Shown: positions 8,704 to 16,520 of the stretch, in pieces
Layout of the letters: every line of letters begins with the position of its first letter
How positions within the stretch are numbered: the first letter of the stretch is position 1
Assembly (NCBI RefSeq): GCF_029893805.1
Contig: NZ_JARXYP010000002.1
Span: 3,224,001-3,288,000 of the forward strand
Reading direction: 5' to 3'
Origin: Streptomyces sp. SAI-135
Lineage (GTDB): Bacteria > Actinomycetota > Actinomycetes > Streptomycetales > Streptomycetaceae
Length of the DNA: 64,000 bases
The notes under the pieces: generated by a model
The model's database searches: none
Told to the model about the DNA's origin: nothing
The model's input: the letters and a program-made list of their open reading frames with translations, nothing else
Made by a program: the position numbers and the translations under genes

Positions 8704-8738
8704 CCCCGCGAGAGCCCACCGTCCGCCCGGCCTGCTCC

Positions 8739-9590
8739 TCAGAGCGCCCCCGCCTCCCGTGCGGCATAGACAGACGGATACACAGGCCGATACCCCAGCT
8801 CCCTGCGAATCCGCTCCGTGGACATGATCACCAGCCACGGGTCCGGATCGGCCCGCTCGTACAACTCCGCCGGAATCTCCACCCCGTTGAGCTGATGCAG
8901 CTCCACCGCCGTCACCGGGGCGTCGTCTGCGATGTTGTAGACCCGCCCCGAGATCCCCGGCGCGTACAGGATCCGCAGCAACCCCTGGGCCACATCCGCG
9001 TGGTGCCCCATGTGCAGCCGCTGGGTCGACGCCCAGTTCTTCGCCCACATCAGGGACTGCGCGAGATGCGGGTCCCCTTCGCCGTAGACGAAGGGAAGCC
9101 TGGCGACGCGCACGTCCAGCCCCTCCAGGGCGAGCAGCGACCGCTCGGCCGCCGCCTTCGACTCGGGGTACGTACCCCACATCGACCCGCCCGGCCGGCT
9201 CTCGTCGTCCTCGGTGAGCGGGCGCCCCCGCCCGGAGCCGTACACCAGACCGGTGCTGACCTGCACGAACCTCCGGACGCCGGAGGCCGCCGCGGCACGG
9301 CCCAGCTCCACGGCCGCCTCCTGGTTGACGGCCCGCGCCTCCTCGTCCGGCACTCCCCGGAAGGCCGCGGCGACGTTCACGACCGCGTCGGCCCCGGCGA
9401 CGGCCTTGCCGAGCGCCTCGGTGTCCCGCAGATCCCCTACGACGACCTCGGCACCGAGCTCCGCGAAGGGCTCACCGCGCGAGGCGTCCCGTACCAGGAC
9501 CCGCACCCTCCCCGGCCGGGACTGCGCAAGCAGCCTCGGCACGAAGCGCCGGCCGACCTGTCCCGTCACACCTGTCACCAACGTCAGCAT
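8739..9590 (-). CDS. NAD(P)-dependent epimerase/dehydratase (extended SDR)
   Basis: A 283-residue Rossmann protein starting MLTLVTGVTGQVGRRF with the extended-SDR cofactor motif TGxTGxxG at residues 6-13 and a YPESK catalytic Tyr/Lys motif (YxxxK) in the middle. The ATG at 9590 is preceded by GAGGAG at good distance; the open frame runs further upstream but without a site. It is divergent from an XRE/MmyB-type regulator that probably controls it, a very common arrangement for this regulator family with SDR enzymes. The substrate is unknown. Confidence 0.88.
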   Translation of the reverse strand: MLTLVTGVTGQVGRRFVPRLLAQSRPGRVRVLVRDASRGEPFAELGAEVVVGDLRDTEALGKAVAGADAVVNVAAAFRGVPDEEARAVNQEAAVELGRAAAASGVRRFVQVSTGLVYGSGRGRPLTEDDESRPGGSMWGTYPESKAAAERSLLALEGLDVRVARLPFVYGEGDPHLAQSLMWAKNWASTQRLHMGHHADVAQGLLRILYAPGISGRVYNIADDAPVTAVELHQLNGVEIPAELYERADPDPWLVIMSTERIRRELGYRPVYPSVYAAREAGAL

Positions 9591-9653
9591 GTCCAGCTCC
9601 TCTCGTCCCGACCAGCGTGGGACGGCCGCACGGACGCCGGGAGAGACCTCTTG

Positions 9654-9678
9654 ATCAGGGGATCGACAGTCCCTGGAT
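9654..9678. promoter_or_regulatory. Inverted repeat between the divergent SDR and XRE genes
   Basis: ATCAGGG (9654-9660) and CCCTGGAT (9671-9678) form an imperfect inverted repeat with a 10-base spacer in the 118-bp divergent intergenic region. Its position, about 30 bases before the regulator start, suits an autoregulatory operator. Function is inferred from position only. Confidence 0.4.
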
Positions 9679-9708
9679 AAGCCGGGCGGGGTGCCGCACG
9701 CTGGAGGG

Positions 9709-10563
9709 GTGAACCGAGCCGAACTCGCCGACTTCCTGCGCCGCGGCCGCGCCCGGCTGAACCCGTCAGACGTGGGCCTGACGCCGGGCGCCCGGCGTCG
9801 CACGCCCGGGCTGCGCCGCGAGGAGGTGGCCCAGCTGGCGGGGATGTCGGTGGACTACTACACGCGGCTTGAGCAGTCCCGGGGCCCGCGTCCGTCCCGG
9901 CAGATGCTGACCGCGCTGGCCCGGGCGCTGCGTCTGACCGAGGTGGAGCAGGACCATCTGTTCCACCTGGTGGGCGAGGAGCCCCCGCGCCGCGAGACGG
10001 CGTCGGCGCACGTCCGTCCGGGGCTGCTGCTGATCCTGGACCGGCTGCACGACACCCCGGCGCAGGTGGTCAACGACCACGGCGAGGTGCTGGCGCAGAA
10101 CGCGATGGCGAAGGCGCTGGTCGGCGACGCGATGTCGCGTCCGCGGCGGGAGCGCAACCTGACCCGGCGCTTCTTCCTGGACCCGGCCGCGCGCGAGCTC
10201 TTCCCCGAGGAGGACCTCGCGGACCACGCGCGCACCCAGGTGGCCACCCTGCGCGCGGTGACCGCGGCCCGGCCCGACGACCCGGAACCGGCCGCGCTGG
10301 TCGCCGAACTCCGTTTGGCCAGCGAGGAGTTCGCGCGTCTGTGGGAGGAACACGAGGTGTCCCAGCGGAACAAGGCGACCAAACGCTTCGTCCACCCCGT
10401 GGTGGGCCTGCTGGAACTCGACTGCGAGGTCATGGTCAGCCACGAGCACCACCACCTCCTGGTCGTCCACACGGCCCGCCCGGGGACGGAGGCGTACGAA
10501 CGCCTGCAACTGCTCAGGGTGGTGGGCCTGCAGGACCTGTCCCCGCAGGAGGCGACCTCCTAG
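9709..10563 (+). CDS. XRE-family regulator with MmyB-like ligand-binding domain
   Basis: A 284-residue DNA-binding protein. The N-terminal helix-turn-helix (about residues 30-90: RTPGLRREEVAQLAGMSVDYYTRLEQ) is typical of the MmyB subgroup, and the C-terminal ~180 residues match the MmyB PAS-like domain (LDRLHDTPAQVVNDHGEVLAQN, then VGLLELDCE). GTG 9709 gives the family-typical start NRAELADFLRRGRARL; GTG 9691 is a possible alternative. Divergence from the SDR gene suggests that gene as target. The stop overlaps the era stop by 3 bases tail-to-tail. Confidence 0.88.
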   Translation: MNRAELADFLRRGRARLNPSDVGLTPGARRRTPGLRREEVAQLAGMSVDYYTRLEQSRGPRPSRQMLTALARALRLTEVEQDHLFHLVGEEPPRRETASAHVRPGLLLILDRLHDTPAQVVNDHGEVLAQNAMAKALVGDAMSRPRRERNLTRRFFLDPAARELFPEEDLADHARTQVATLRAVTAARPDDPEPAALVAELRLASEEFARLWEEHEVSQRNKATKRFVHPVVGLLELDCEVMVSHEHHHLLVVHTARPGTEAYERLQLLRVVGLQDLSPQEATS

Positions 10564-11519
10564 AACCCCAGCTTCCGCAACTGCCGAGGATCCCGCTGCC
10601 AGTCCTTGGCGACCTTCACGTGCAGGTCCAAGAAGACCGGCGTGCCCAGGAGCGCCTCGATCTGCTTGCGGCTCTTGATGCCCACCTCCTTCAGGCGCTT
10701 GCCCTTGGGGCCGATGATGATGCCCTTCTGGCTGGGGCGCTCGATGTAGACGAAGGCGTGGATGTCGAGGAGGGGCTTGTCGGCGGGGCGGTCCTCGCGG
10801 GGCAGCATCTCCTCGACGACCACCGCGATGGAGTGCGGGAGCTCGTCGCGGACACCCTCCAGCGCGGCCTCGCGGATCAGCTCGGCGATCATGACCTGCT
10901 CGGGCTCGTCCGTGAGGTCGCCCTCGGGGTAGAGCGCCGGGCCCTCGGGAAGCATCGGGATCAGCAGGTCCGCCAGCAGGTCGACCTGCTTGTTCGCGGT
11001 CGCCGACACCGGGACGATCTCCGCCCATTCGATGCCCAGCTCCTTGCCGAGCTGGTCGACGGCGATGAGCTGCTCGGCCAGCGTCTTGGAGTCGACGAGG
11101 TCCGTCTTGGTGATGATCGCGACCTTCGGGGACTTCTTGATCCCCGCGAGTTCCTTGGCGATGAAACGGTCCCCGGGCCCGAGCTTCTCGTTCGCCGGGA
11201 GGCAGAACCCGATCACGTCGACCTCGGCCCAGGTGGTGCGCACGACGTCGTTGAGGCGCTCACCGAGCAGCGTGCGCGGCTTGTGCAGCCCAGGGGTGTC
11301 GACCAGGATCAGCTGGGCGTCGGGCCGGTGCACGATCCCCCGTACCGTGTGCCGTGTGGTCTGCGGCTGGTTCGCGGTGATCGCCACCTTCTGGCCGACC
11401 AGAGCGTTCGTGAGGGTGGACTTGCCCGCGTTGGGGCGGCCCACGAAGCAGGCGAAGCCGGCGCGGTGGGGTGCCTGCGACGAGGCCGACTGCTCGGATG
11501 ACTGACTGCGAACGCTCAT
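10560..11519 (-). CDS. era: GTPase Era, 30S ribosome assembly
   Basis: A 319-residue GTPase that binds the 3' end of 16S rRNA during small-subunit maturation. G1 is GRPNAGKST (27-35), G3 DTPG, G4 TKTD; the C-terminal KH domain carries the IERPSQKGIIIGPKGKRLK region with the GxxG-type loop IIGPKG. The start at ATG 11519 is supported by GGGAG 10 bases upstream; a short serine-rich lead precedes the G domain. In many actinobacteria era follows the ybeY/corC group; here an 11-17 kb block separates it from them. It converges with the XRE gene, the stop codons overlapping. Confidence 0.96.
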   Translation of the reverse strand: MSVRSQSSEQSASSQAPHRAGFACFVGRPNAGKSTLTNALVGQKVAITANQPQTTRHTVRGIVHRPDAQLILVDTPGLHKPRTLLGERLNDVVRTTWAEVDVIGFCLPANEKLGPGDRFIAKELAGIKKSPKVAIITKTDLVDSKTLAEQLIAVDQLGKELGIEWAEIVPVSATANKQVDLLADLLIPMLPEGPALYPEGDLTDEPEQVMIAELIREAALEGVRDELPHSIAVVVEEMLPREDRPADKPLLDIHAFVYIERPSQKGIIIGPKGKRLKEVGIKSRKQIEALLGTPVFLDLHVKVAKDWQRDPRQLRKLGF

Positions 11520-11608
11520 GCGCCCCATTCTCCCTGATCCACAGAGCCCCGCCGCACAGGCGCCCGAGCACCGGCCGGACCGTGAGCTCCCGGAAACCCC
11601 ACCGCAAT

Positions 11609-11646
11609 GAAACACGACGGAAACACCGCCGTGCACAACCGGAAAC
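11609..11646 (+). promoter_or_regulatory. Candidate GlnR box upstream of amtB
   Basis: GAAAC (11609), 6 bases, GAAAC (11620), 6 bases, GTGCA (11631), 6 bases, GAAAC (11642). The spacing reproduces the Streptomyces GlnR arrangement gTnAC-n6-GaAAC repeated at 22 bp, with perfect b-sites and degenerate a-sites. It ends 47 bases before the amtB start. Binding is inferred. Confidence 0.6.
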
Positions 11647-11693
11647 GCGCGCCGGTGAACCTCTGACGAGCCCCCACCTGGTTGGAGACCTGC

Positions 11694-13004
11694 ATGCCCC
11701 TCGCCGCGCAAGGCATCGACACCGGTGACACCGCCTGGCTGCTCGCCGCCACCGCCCTGGTCCTGCTGATGACCCCGGGGCTCGCCCTGTTCTACGGCGG
11801 CATGGTCCGCACGAAGAGCGTCCTGAACATGCTGATGATGAGCTTCGTGTCGATCGCCCTGGTGACGGTGGTGTGGCTGGCCGCCGGCTACTCCCTGGCC
11901 TTCGGCGAGGACATCGGCGGCGGACTCATCGGCGGCCTCGAACACGCGGGCATGGCCGGGCTCGACCCCGACAGCGTCCACGGCACCGTCCCCACCCTCC
12001 TGTTCGCCACCTTCCAGCTCACCTTCGCGATCATCACGGCGGCGCTGATCAGCGGCGCGATCGCGGACCGGGCGAAGTTCGGGGCGTGGCTGGTGTTCGT
12101 CCCGGTGTGGGCGCTGCTCGTATACGTTCCCGTCGCCCACTGGGTGTGGGGCCCCGGCGGCTGGGTCCTGGACAAGCTCGGGGCGCTCGACTACGCGGGC
12201 GGTCTGCCCGTCGAGATCACCTCCGGTGCCTCCGGTCTCGCCCTCGCACTGGTCCTCGGCCCGCGTCTGGGCTTCAAGAAGGACGCCATGCGCCCGCACA
12301 ACCTCCCCATGGTCGTCCTGGGCGCGGGCCTGCTCTGGTTCGGCTGGTTCGGCTTCAACGCGGGCTCGGCCCTCGGCGCGAACGGGCTCGCGGCCGCGGC
12401 CTTCCTCAACACCCTCGCCGCCGGGTGCACCGGACTGCTCGGCTGGCTCTTCGTCGAGCAGAAGCGCGACGGCCACCCCACCACCCTGGGCGCGGCCTCC
12501 GGCGCGGTCGCGGGCCTGGTCGCGATCACCCCTTCCTGCGGCTCGGTCTCCCTGCTCGGCGCGCTCGTCGTCGGCCTCGCCGCCGGTGTCGTCTGCTCCT
12601 ACGCGGTGGGCTGGAAGTTCCGGCTGAACTACGACGACTCGCTGGACGTCGTAGGCGTCCACCTGGTCGGCGGGGTCATCGGCACCCTCCTGATCGGTGT
12701 GTTCGCGGTGGAGGAGATGACCGGCGGCACGCAGGGGCTGCTGTACGGCGGCGGGCTCGCCCAGCTCGGCAAGCAGCTGGTGGCCGTGGCCGCCGTGGGG
12801 GCGTACGCCTTCCTGGTGACCTTCGGCATCGGCAGGCTGATCGACAAGGTGATGGGCTTCCGGGCCGACGAGGAGCACGAGCACACCGGCCTGGACCTTA
12901 CGGTGCACGCCGAGACCGCATACGATCACGGCGTCCTGGGGCACGGTGCCCCGGTCGGCGCGTCCTCCGTCCCCTCCGCCCAGAAGGCCAAGACCCAGGC
13001 ATGA
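11694..13004 (+). CDS. amtB: Ammonium transporter
   Basis: A 436-residue integral membrane protein of the Amt/MEP/Rh family, about 11 membrane segments, importing ammonium. Visible family motifs include LALFYGGMVRTKSVLNMLMMSF near the start, a PVAHWVW histidine and a VGVHLVGGVIG histidine, corresponding to the twin-His pore. The ATG at 11694 has GGAG 6 bases upstream; TTG 11682 is less likely. The stop overlaps the glnK start (ATGA), so the transporter and its PII blocker are coupled. A GlnR-like box lies upstream. The cytoplasmic tail is long and ends SSVPSAQKAKTQA. Confidence 0.95.
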   Translation: MPLAAQGIDTGDTAWLLAATALVLLMTPGLALFYGGMVRTKSVLNMLMMSFVSIALVTVVWLAAGYSLAFGEDIGGGLIGGLEHAGMAGLDPDSVHGTVPTLLFATFQLTFAIITAALISGAIADRAKFGAWLVFVPVWALLVYVPVAHWVWGPGGWVLDKLGALDYAGGLPVEITSGASGLALALVLGPRLGFKKDAMRPHNLPMVVLGAGLLWFGWFGFNAGSALGANGLAAAAFLNTLAAGCTGLLGWLFVEQKRDGHPTTLGAASGAVAGLVAITPSCGSVSLLGALVVGLAAGVVCSYAVGWKFRLNYDDSLDVVGVHLVGGVIGTLLIGVFAVEEMTGGTQGLLYGGGLAQLGKQLVAVAAVGAYAFLVTFGIGRLIDKVMGFRADEEHEHTGLDLTVHAETAYDHGVLGHGAPVGASSVPSAQKAKTQA

Positions 13005-13339
13005 AGCTCATCACCGCGATCGTCAAGCCGTACCGCCTCGACGAGGTCAAGACCGCGCTCCAGGAGATCGGCGTGCACGGTCTGACCGTGACCGAGGCCA
13101 GCGGCTACGGCCGTCAGCGCGGCCACACCGAGGTGTACCGGGGCGCCGAGTACCAGGTCGACCTGGTCCCCAAGGTCCGCATCGAGGTCGTCGTCGACGA
13201 CGCCGACGCCGACACGGTCATCGACGCGATCGTCAAGGCCGCCCAGACCGGCAAGATCGGCGACGGCAAGGTGTGGGCCCTGCCGGTGGAGACGGTCGTA
13301 CGGGTGAGGACGGGCGAGCGCGGCCCGGACGCGCTCTAG
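13001..13339 (+). CDS. glnK: PII nitrogen regulatory protein
   Basis: A 112-residue PII signal protein of standard length that senses 2-oxoglutarate and ATP/ADP and plugs AmtB. The T-loop is intact with modifiable Tyr51 (RGAEYQVDLVPK) and the C-terminal PII signature (TGKIGDGKVWALPVE) is present. The start overlaps the amtB stop by 4 bases. In the main Streptomyces nitrogen operon glnK is followed by glnD; here the next gene is on the opposite strand and unrelated, so the modifying enzyme must be encoded elsewhere. Confidence 0.95.
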   Translation: MKLITAIVKPYRLDEVKTALQEIGVHGLTVTEASGYGRQRGHTEVYRGAEYQVDLVPKVRIEVVVDDADADTVIDAIVKAAQTGKIGDGKVWALPVETVVRVRTGERGPDAL

Positions 13340-13342
13340 GCT

Positions 13343-13412
13343 CAGGGGCACGGGAGGCTTTTCAGGGGGCGCGGGAGGCTTTTCAGGGGCGCGGGGAACT
13401 GCGCGACAAGCC
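13343..13412 (+). repeat. Dispersed 3'-end repeat, copy 1 (with two partial copies)
   Basis: Core GGGGCGCGGGGAACTGCGCG followed by ACAAGCC at 13386-13412, preceded by two truncated copies (13345 and 13364 regions) of the form CAGGGGSRCGGGAGGC. It lies between convergent glnK and the DUF916-type gene and encodes that gene's C-terminal tail. Confidence 0.8.
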
Positions 13413-14342
13413 CCCACCGGCCCGCAGCCGCAGACGAACCCACATCCCTCCTGCCGCACCACCCGCCACGAACAACACCACCGCCACCAGCCACGGCAAA
13501 GCGAAGAACCCCGCACTCGACGACTCGCGTGTGTCCTTCGCACTCGCCGTCAACGTCACCTGCCCCCAGTCGAGTTGGGGTGAGCCGCGCCACGGCTCGG
13601 TCAGCCGCACCCGCTGCCCGGGCAGCAGCTCCGCGGGAATCCGAGCGAGTTCACGGGAGAGCAGGGTGCGCCCGAACAGCCCCGTCGCCCGCAGCTCCAC
13701 CTTCGGGTCCAGGGTGACGTTGCCGGTGTTGCGCAGGGTGTACGAGATCGTCGCACCGCTGTCCCCGAGGCCCGGTACCAGCGGCTGGTGATGGCTGACG
13801 CGGACGTCCTCGACGGCGATCGCCGGCACGGTCGGTCCGCCCACGCGCAGATAGATCCTCGCGGCCACGGCCCGCTGGACGCCGAGCGCCACCGCGCCGT
13901 CGCCCTTGTCGACCCGTTCGTCCAGCGCCACCAGCGCGCCCGCGTGGTCGCCCGGTTCGGCGCCCTCGGGCACCGCCAGGGTGAACGGCACGGTGATCCT
14001 GCCGTGCGGGGGGACGGTCACCCGGGACTTCGCGGGCTTCGCCCAGGCCCCCACCCCGCGCTGCCTCTCCGCGACCGTGCGCACGGCGAAACCGCCGTCG
14101 CGGGCGGTGTTGTAGGCGTCGGCGGCGTAGAGCCGGAAGGTGAGCGGCTCACCGGTCCTGTTGCTGACGACCACCTTGTCGTCGATGGTCTGTCCGGGGT
14201 CGGCGGAGAGGTAGAAGTAGAGCCGCGCGGCGATCCGGGAGGCGGCGGGATACACGGACCAGCTGCCGTTGTCGGCGCCGTGGGCAGGCGCGGCGGCCGT
14301 GATCAGGAACAGGCTCAGGAGCAGGACGTACAGCTTTCGCAT
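13383..14342 (-). CDS. Exported DUF916 (WxL-protein peptidoglycan-binding)-type protein with C-terminal membrane anchor
   Basis: A 319-residue protein with a signal peptide (1-22, cut near AHG), two immunoglobulin-like strand-rich domains (WSVYPAASRIAARLYFYLSADPGQTIDDKVVVSNRTGEP in pieces resembles the DUF916/WxLIP N-terminal domain) and a transmembrane helix at about 283-303 followed by basic residues. Such proteins bind peptidoglycan and partner proteins carrying WxL domains. Two exported proteins, one WxL-like, are encoded immediately upstream on the same strand. The last ~11 residues (GGGLSRSSPRP) are encoded by a dispersed DNA repeat, so the native stop may have been captured by repeat insertion. 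The specific role is unknown. Confidence 0.75.
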   Translation of the reverse strand: MRKLYVLLLSLFLITAAAPAHGADNGSWSVYPAASRIAARLYFYLSADPGQTIDDKVVVSNRTGEPLTFRLYAADAYNTARDGGFAVRTVAERQRGVGAWAKPAKSRVTVPPHGRITVPFTLAVPEGAEPGDHAGALVALDERVDKGDGAVALGVQRAVAARIYLRVGGPTVPAIAVEDVRVSHHQPLVPGLGDSGATISYTLRNTGNVTLDPKVELRATGLFGRTLLSRELARIPAELLPGQRVRLTEPWRGSPQLDWGQVTLTASAKDTRESSSAGFFALPWLVAVVLFVAGGAAGGMWVRLRLRAGGGLSRSSPRP

Positions 14343-14402
14343 GGGTGCGGACCCCCACGGGTGCGAGAGGGACGGGACGGGCGGGTGCGGGCGCCCGTAC
14401 GG

Positions 14403-15719
14403 TCAGCTGAGCGTGAGGGTGAGAACGCCGGAGTACGTGCCGACGGGCGTGAACGCCGGGACGTTCAGGGAGAGTCCGGCGTCCACGGTGAACTCACCGC
14501 CGGTGAGCGCGGAGTCGGGCGTGGACGCGAGCGTCGCTCCCGAGGATCCGACCGCGCCGGCGGAACCGGCCTGGCAGGTGCTCGGGCTGCCCGCCTTGGT
14601 GGCGCAGGTGGGGTTCCAGCTCAGCGCGCCGGCGTCGATCTTAGCGCCGGGTCCGGTGAAGTCGGTGACCTTGCCGGTGAGGGACCAGCCGGCGGGGCCG
14701 CCGCGGAAGTCCTGGACGGTCACCTTGTTCAGGTTGCCGGTCGAGGCGCCGCCCTTGCCGTAGTCCACCGCCGAGAGGCTGACGGTGTCCCCGGCCTGGG
14801 ACATGGACAGCGTGCCGGCCTTCACCGTGGTGGTGACCTTCTGGCTGCCGGCGGGGACGGGCGTGTCGTCGATGACGACGTACGCCTTGGGTCCGGCACC
14901 CTTGGCGTCGCTCCACGTGCCGCCCTCGTAGGCCACGACACCGGTCGTGGTCTTGTCGTTGACGACGAGCGAGCCGCTGAAGGCGCCCGAGGAGTCGGCG
15001 GTGACGGTGGCGGTGTCCGCGGTCTGGGCGCTGCCCGCCCGGCCTGCCAGGGTGACCGTGGCGCCCGGGGTGAACTTGCTGCCGGTGACGGTGACGCTGT
15101 CACCCGGCTTCCCGGAGGCCGAACCCAGCGTGATGTCCCGCTCGTTGACGGGGTTCGCGTCCGTCGCGGTGACCGTCTCGGAGACCGGGGCGGGCGGGGT
15201 GATCACCGTGCAGGGCGTGTCCAGTTCGAGGATGTAGCTGGTGTGGATGTTGTAGTCGCCGGGCGAGAGCGTGATCGCGCCGGGTGAGGTGACCTTGAAG
15301 GTGCCGGTCATGGCGAACGAGGGGAAGGCGCCGTTGCCCGGCACCGGGTCGTTCTTCTTGGGCCCCGCGACCGTCACGGCACCGGTCTGGGCGCCGCCGA
15401 GGGTGACCTTGCCGGTCGGCGTCATGATGTCGGCCGGCAGGGCGATGGCCGTGGGGTTGCTGGCGGCCGGTTTGACCACCGTGTAGGTCACGGTGACGGT
15501 GTCGCCGACCTTGGGGTGGGTGTTGTCCACGGCGACCCTGGCCGTCGTGGTGCCGTCGATCGGCGGGATGCCCGCGACCGCGGGCGGGATGCAGTGCGTG
15601 GCGAAGTCCACGTCGGTGGCGGCGCCGGCCGGACAGGCCAGTGCGCCGCCCGCGGTGACCGCGAGCGCGGTCGCCCCGAGAAAGGACGCCAGACGGCGTC
15701 TTCGAGTCGTCGGACCCAT
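14403..15719 (-). CDS. Secreted WxL-domain-like surface protein
   Basis: A 438-residue secreted protein: twin-arginine-like basic start (TTRRRRLASFLG), hydrophobic core and cleavage near AGA/ATD (about residue 34). The middle contains Ig-like strand-rich modules (for example KPGDSVTVTGSKFTPGATV). The C-terminal ~150 residues have the hallmarks of a WxL domain: GWSLTGKVTDF (the W-x-L motif), the VDAGLSLNVPAFTPVGTY stretch and the terminal LTLTLS strand. It lies 60 bases upstream of the DUF916-type gene, the partner family in Firmicutes. Non-covalent cell-wall attachment is inferred. No catalytic motif is present. Confidence 0.7.
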   Translation of the reverse strand: MGPTTRRRRLASFLGATALAVTAGGALACPAGAATDVDFATHCIPPAVAGIPPIDGTTTARVAVDNTHPKVGDTVTVTYTVVKPAASNPTAIALPADIMTPTGKVTLGGAQTGAVTVAGPKKNDPVPGNGAFPSFAMTGTFKVTSPGAITLSPGDYNIHTSYILELDTPCTVITPPAPVSETVTATDANPVNERDITLGSASGKPGDSVTVTGSKFTPGATVTLAGRAGSAQTADTATVTADSSGAFSGSLVVNDKTTTGVVAYEGGTWSDAKGAGPKAYVVIDDTPVPAGSQKVTTTVKAGTLSMSQAGDTVSLSAVDYGKGGASTGNLNKVTVQDFRGGPAGWSLTGKVTDFTGPGAKIDAGALSWNPTCATKAGSPSTCQAGSAGAVGSSGATLASTPDSALTGGEFTVDAGLSLNVPAFTPVGTYSGVLTLTLS

Positions 15720-15841
15720 GGATGTGCCCCCTGTCTTCTGCGCTCACTGGGGGCATTGATGTGTGGATCGCGTGAGAAGTCAATGGAGCCGCCGCAGAAA
15801 TCTGACGTTTCATCAGTTTCCGCGGCGGCCACGGGAGTTGC

Positions 15842-16315
15842 TCAGTCGAACACGAACGGCCCCGGGGCCTGCGGGCCGGTCGCCGTGCAGGTCACGGTGA
15901 TCCCGAAGACGACGATCCGCAGCGAACCGCCGTACGACTCCAGGCTGTCCCCGGAGTTCACGGTGCCGCTGAGCGGGCCGACGGTGACGGGGTCCCCGGC
16001 GGCGATGGCCGGGTTCTCCGTGCCGGTGAACGTGGTGGTGCCACCGTTCGCGTTCACGAAGGTGAGGGTCGAGGTGATCGAGTCCTCGGAGAGCGCGAGC
16101 GGTGCGTTGATCGCGGAGGTGACGGTGACGGTGGCGGCGGTGCCGTCCTGGGTGGCGGTGAGGGTGGCCTGACCGCTGCCGTAGAGGCCGCAGTCCGCGT
16201 CGATGGTCGCCGTGTCCGGGGTGACGGCCAGGGCGGCGGGCGCGAACGCGAGTCCGGCGGCCGCGAGCGTGCCGACCGCCAGTGCCGCACCGGTGGCTGT
16301 GCGCTTGCCTTTCAT
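15842..16315 (-). CDS. Small exported protein of the WxL/DUF916 cluster
   Basis: A 157-residue precursor with signal peptide (MKGKRTATGAALAVGTLAAA, then AFAPAALA, cut near residue 35). The mature ~120 residues are Thr/Ser/Val-rich and strand-like with two cysteines (ADCGLYG and TVTCTATG) that could form a disulfide, ending FVFD. The ATG at 16315 gives a clean signal peptide; an upstream in-frame start at 16351 would add 12 odd residues. It is first in a three-gene exported cluster on the minus strand, 122 bases before the WxL-like gene. Not recognised; a structural or adhesive surface component is only an inference. Confidence 0.65.
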   Translation of the reverse strand: MKGKRTATGAALAVGTLAAAGLAFAPAALAVTPDTATIDADCGLYGSGQATLTATQDGTAATVTVTSAINAPLALSEDSITSTLTFVNANGGTTTFTGTENPAIAAGDPVTVGPLSGTVNSGDSLESYGGSLRIVVFGITVTCTATGPQAPGPFVFD

Positions 16316-16443
16316 GGAATCCGGTTCCCTTCCCGTGGTGGGGACTGCCATGTGGGGATGGACGGGGGGTGCGTCCCGACGGACGGCCGGCCTGCACGGG
16401 GCGTGGTGCGGGACGCCGCGTGAGCTGGGATCTGACGGTCCGT

Positions 16444-16502
16444 CGGAATTTCCGGTTCCATTGATGCGCGTGGAACGAGGAACGGCAAGCCGGAATTCCG
16501 GC
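16444..16502. promoter_or_regulatory. Two GGAATT-centred palindromes upstream of the WxL cluster
   Basis: A perfect 14-base palindrome GCCGGAATTCCGGC (16489-16502) and a related CGGAATTTCCGG (16445-16456) lie 45 bases apart in the 205-bp gap upstream of the exported-protein cluster. They are candidate operator sites; the first could also be part of a terminator for the deaminase-like gene, whose stop is only 19 bases away. Confidence 0.4.
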
Positions 16503-16520
16503 CAAGTGTTACCGGCGGTA

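Noticed and set aside
10560..12944. Extended era frame of 794 codons
   Set aside because: The upstream part is antisense to amtB and has no family similarity; Era starts at 11519.
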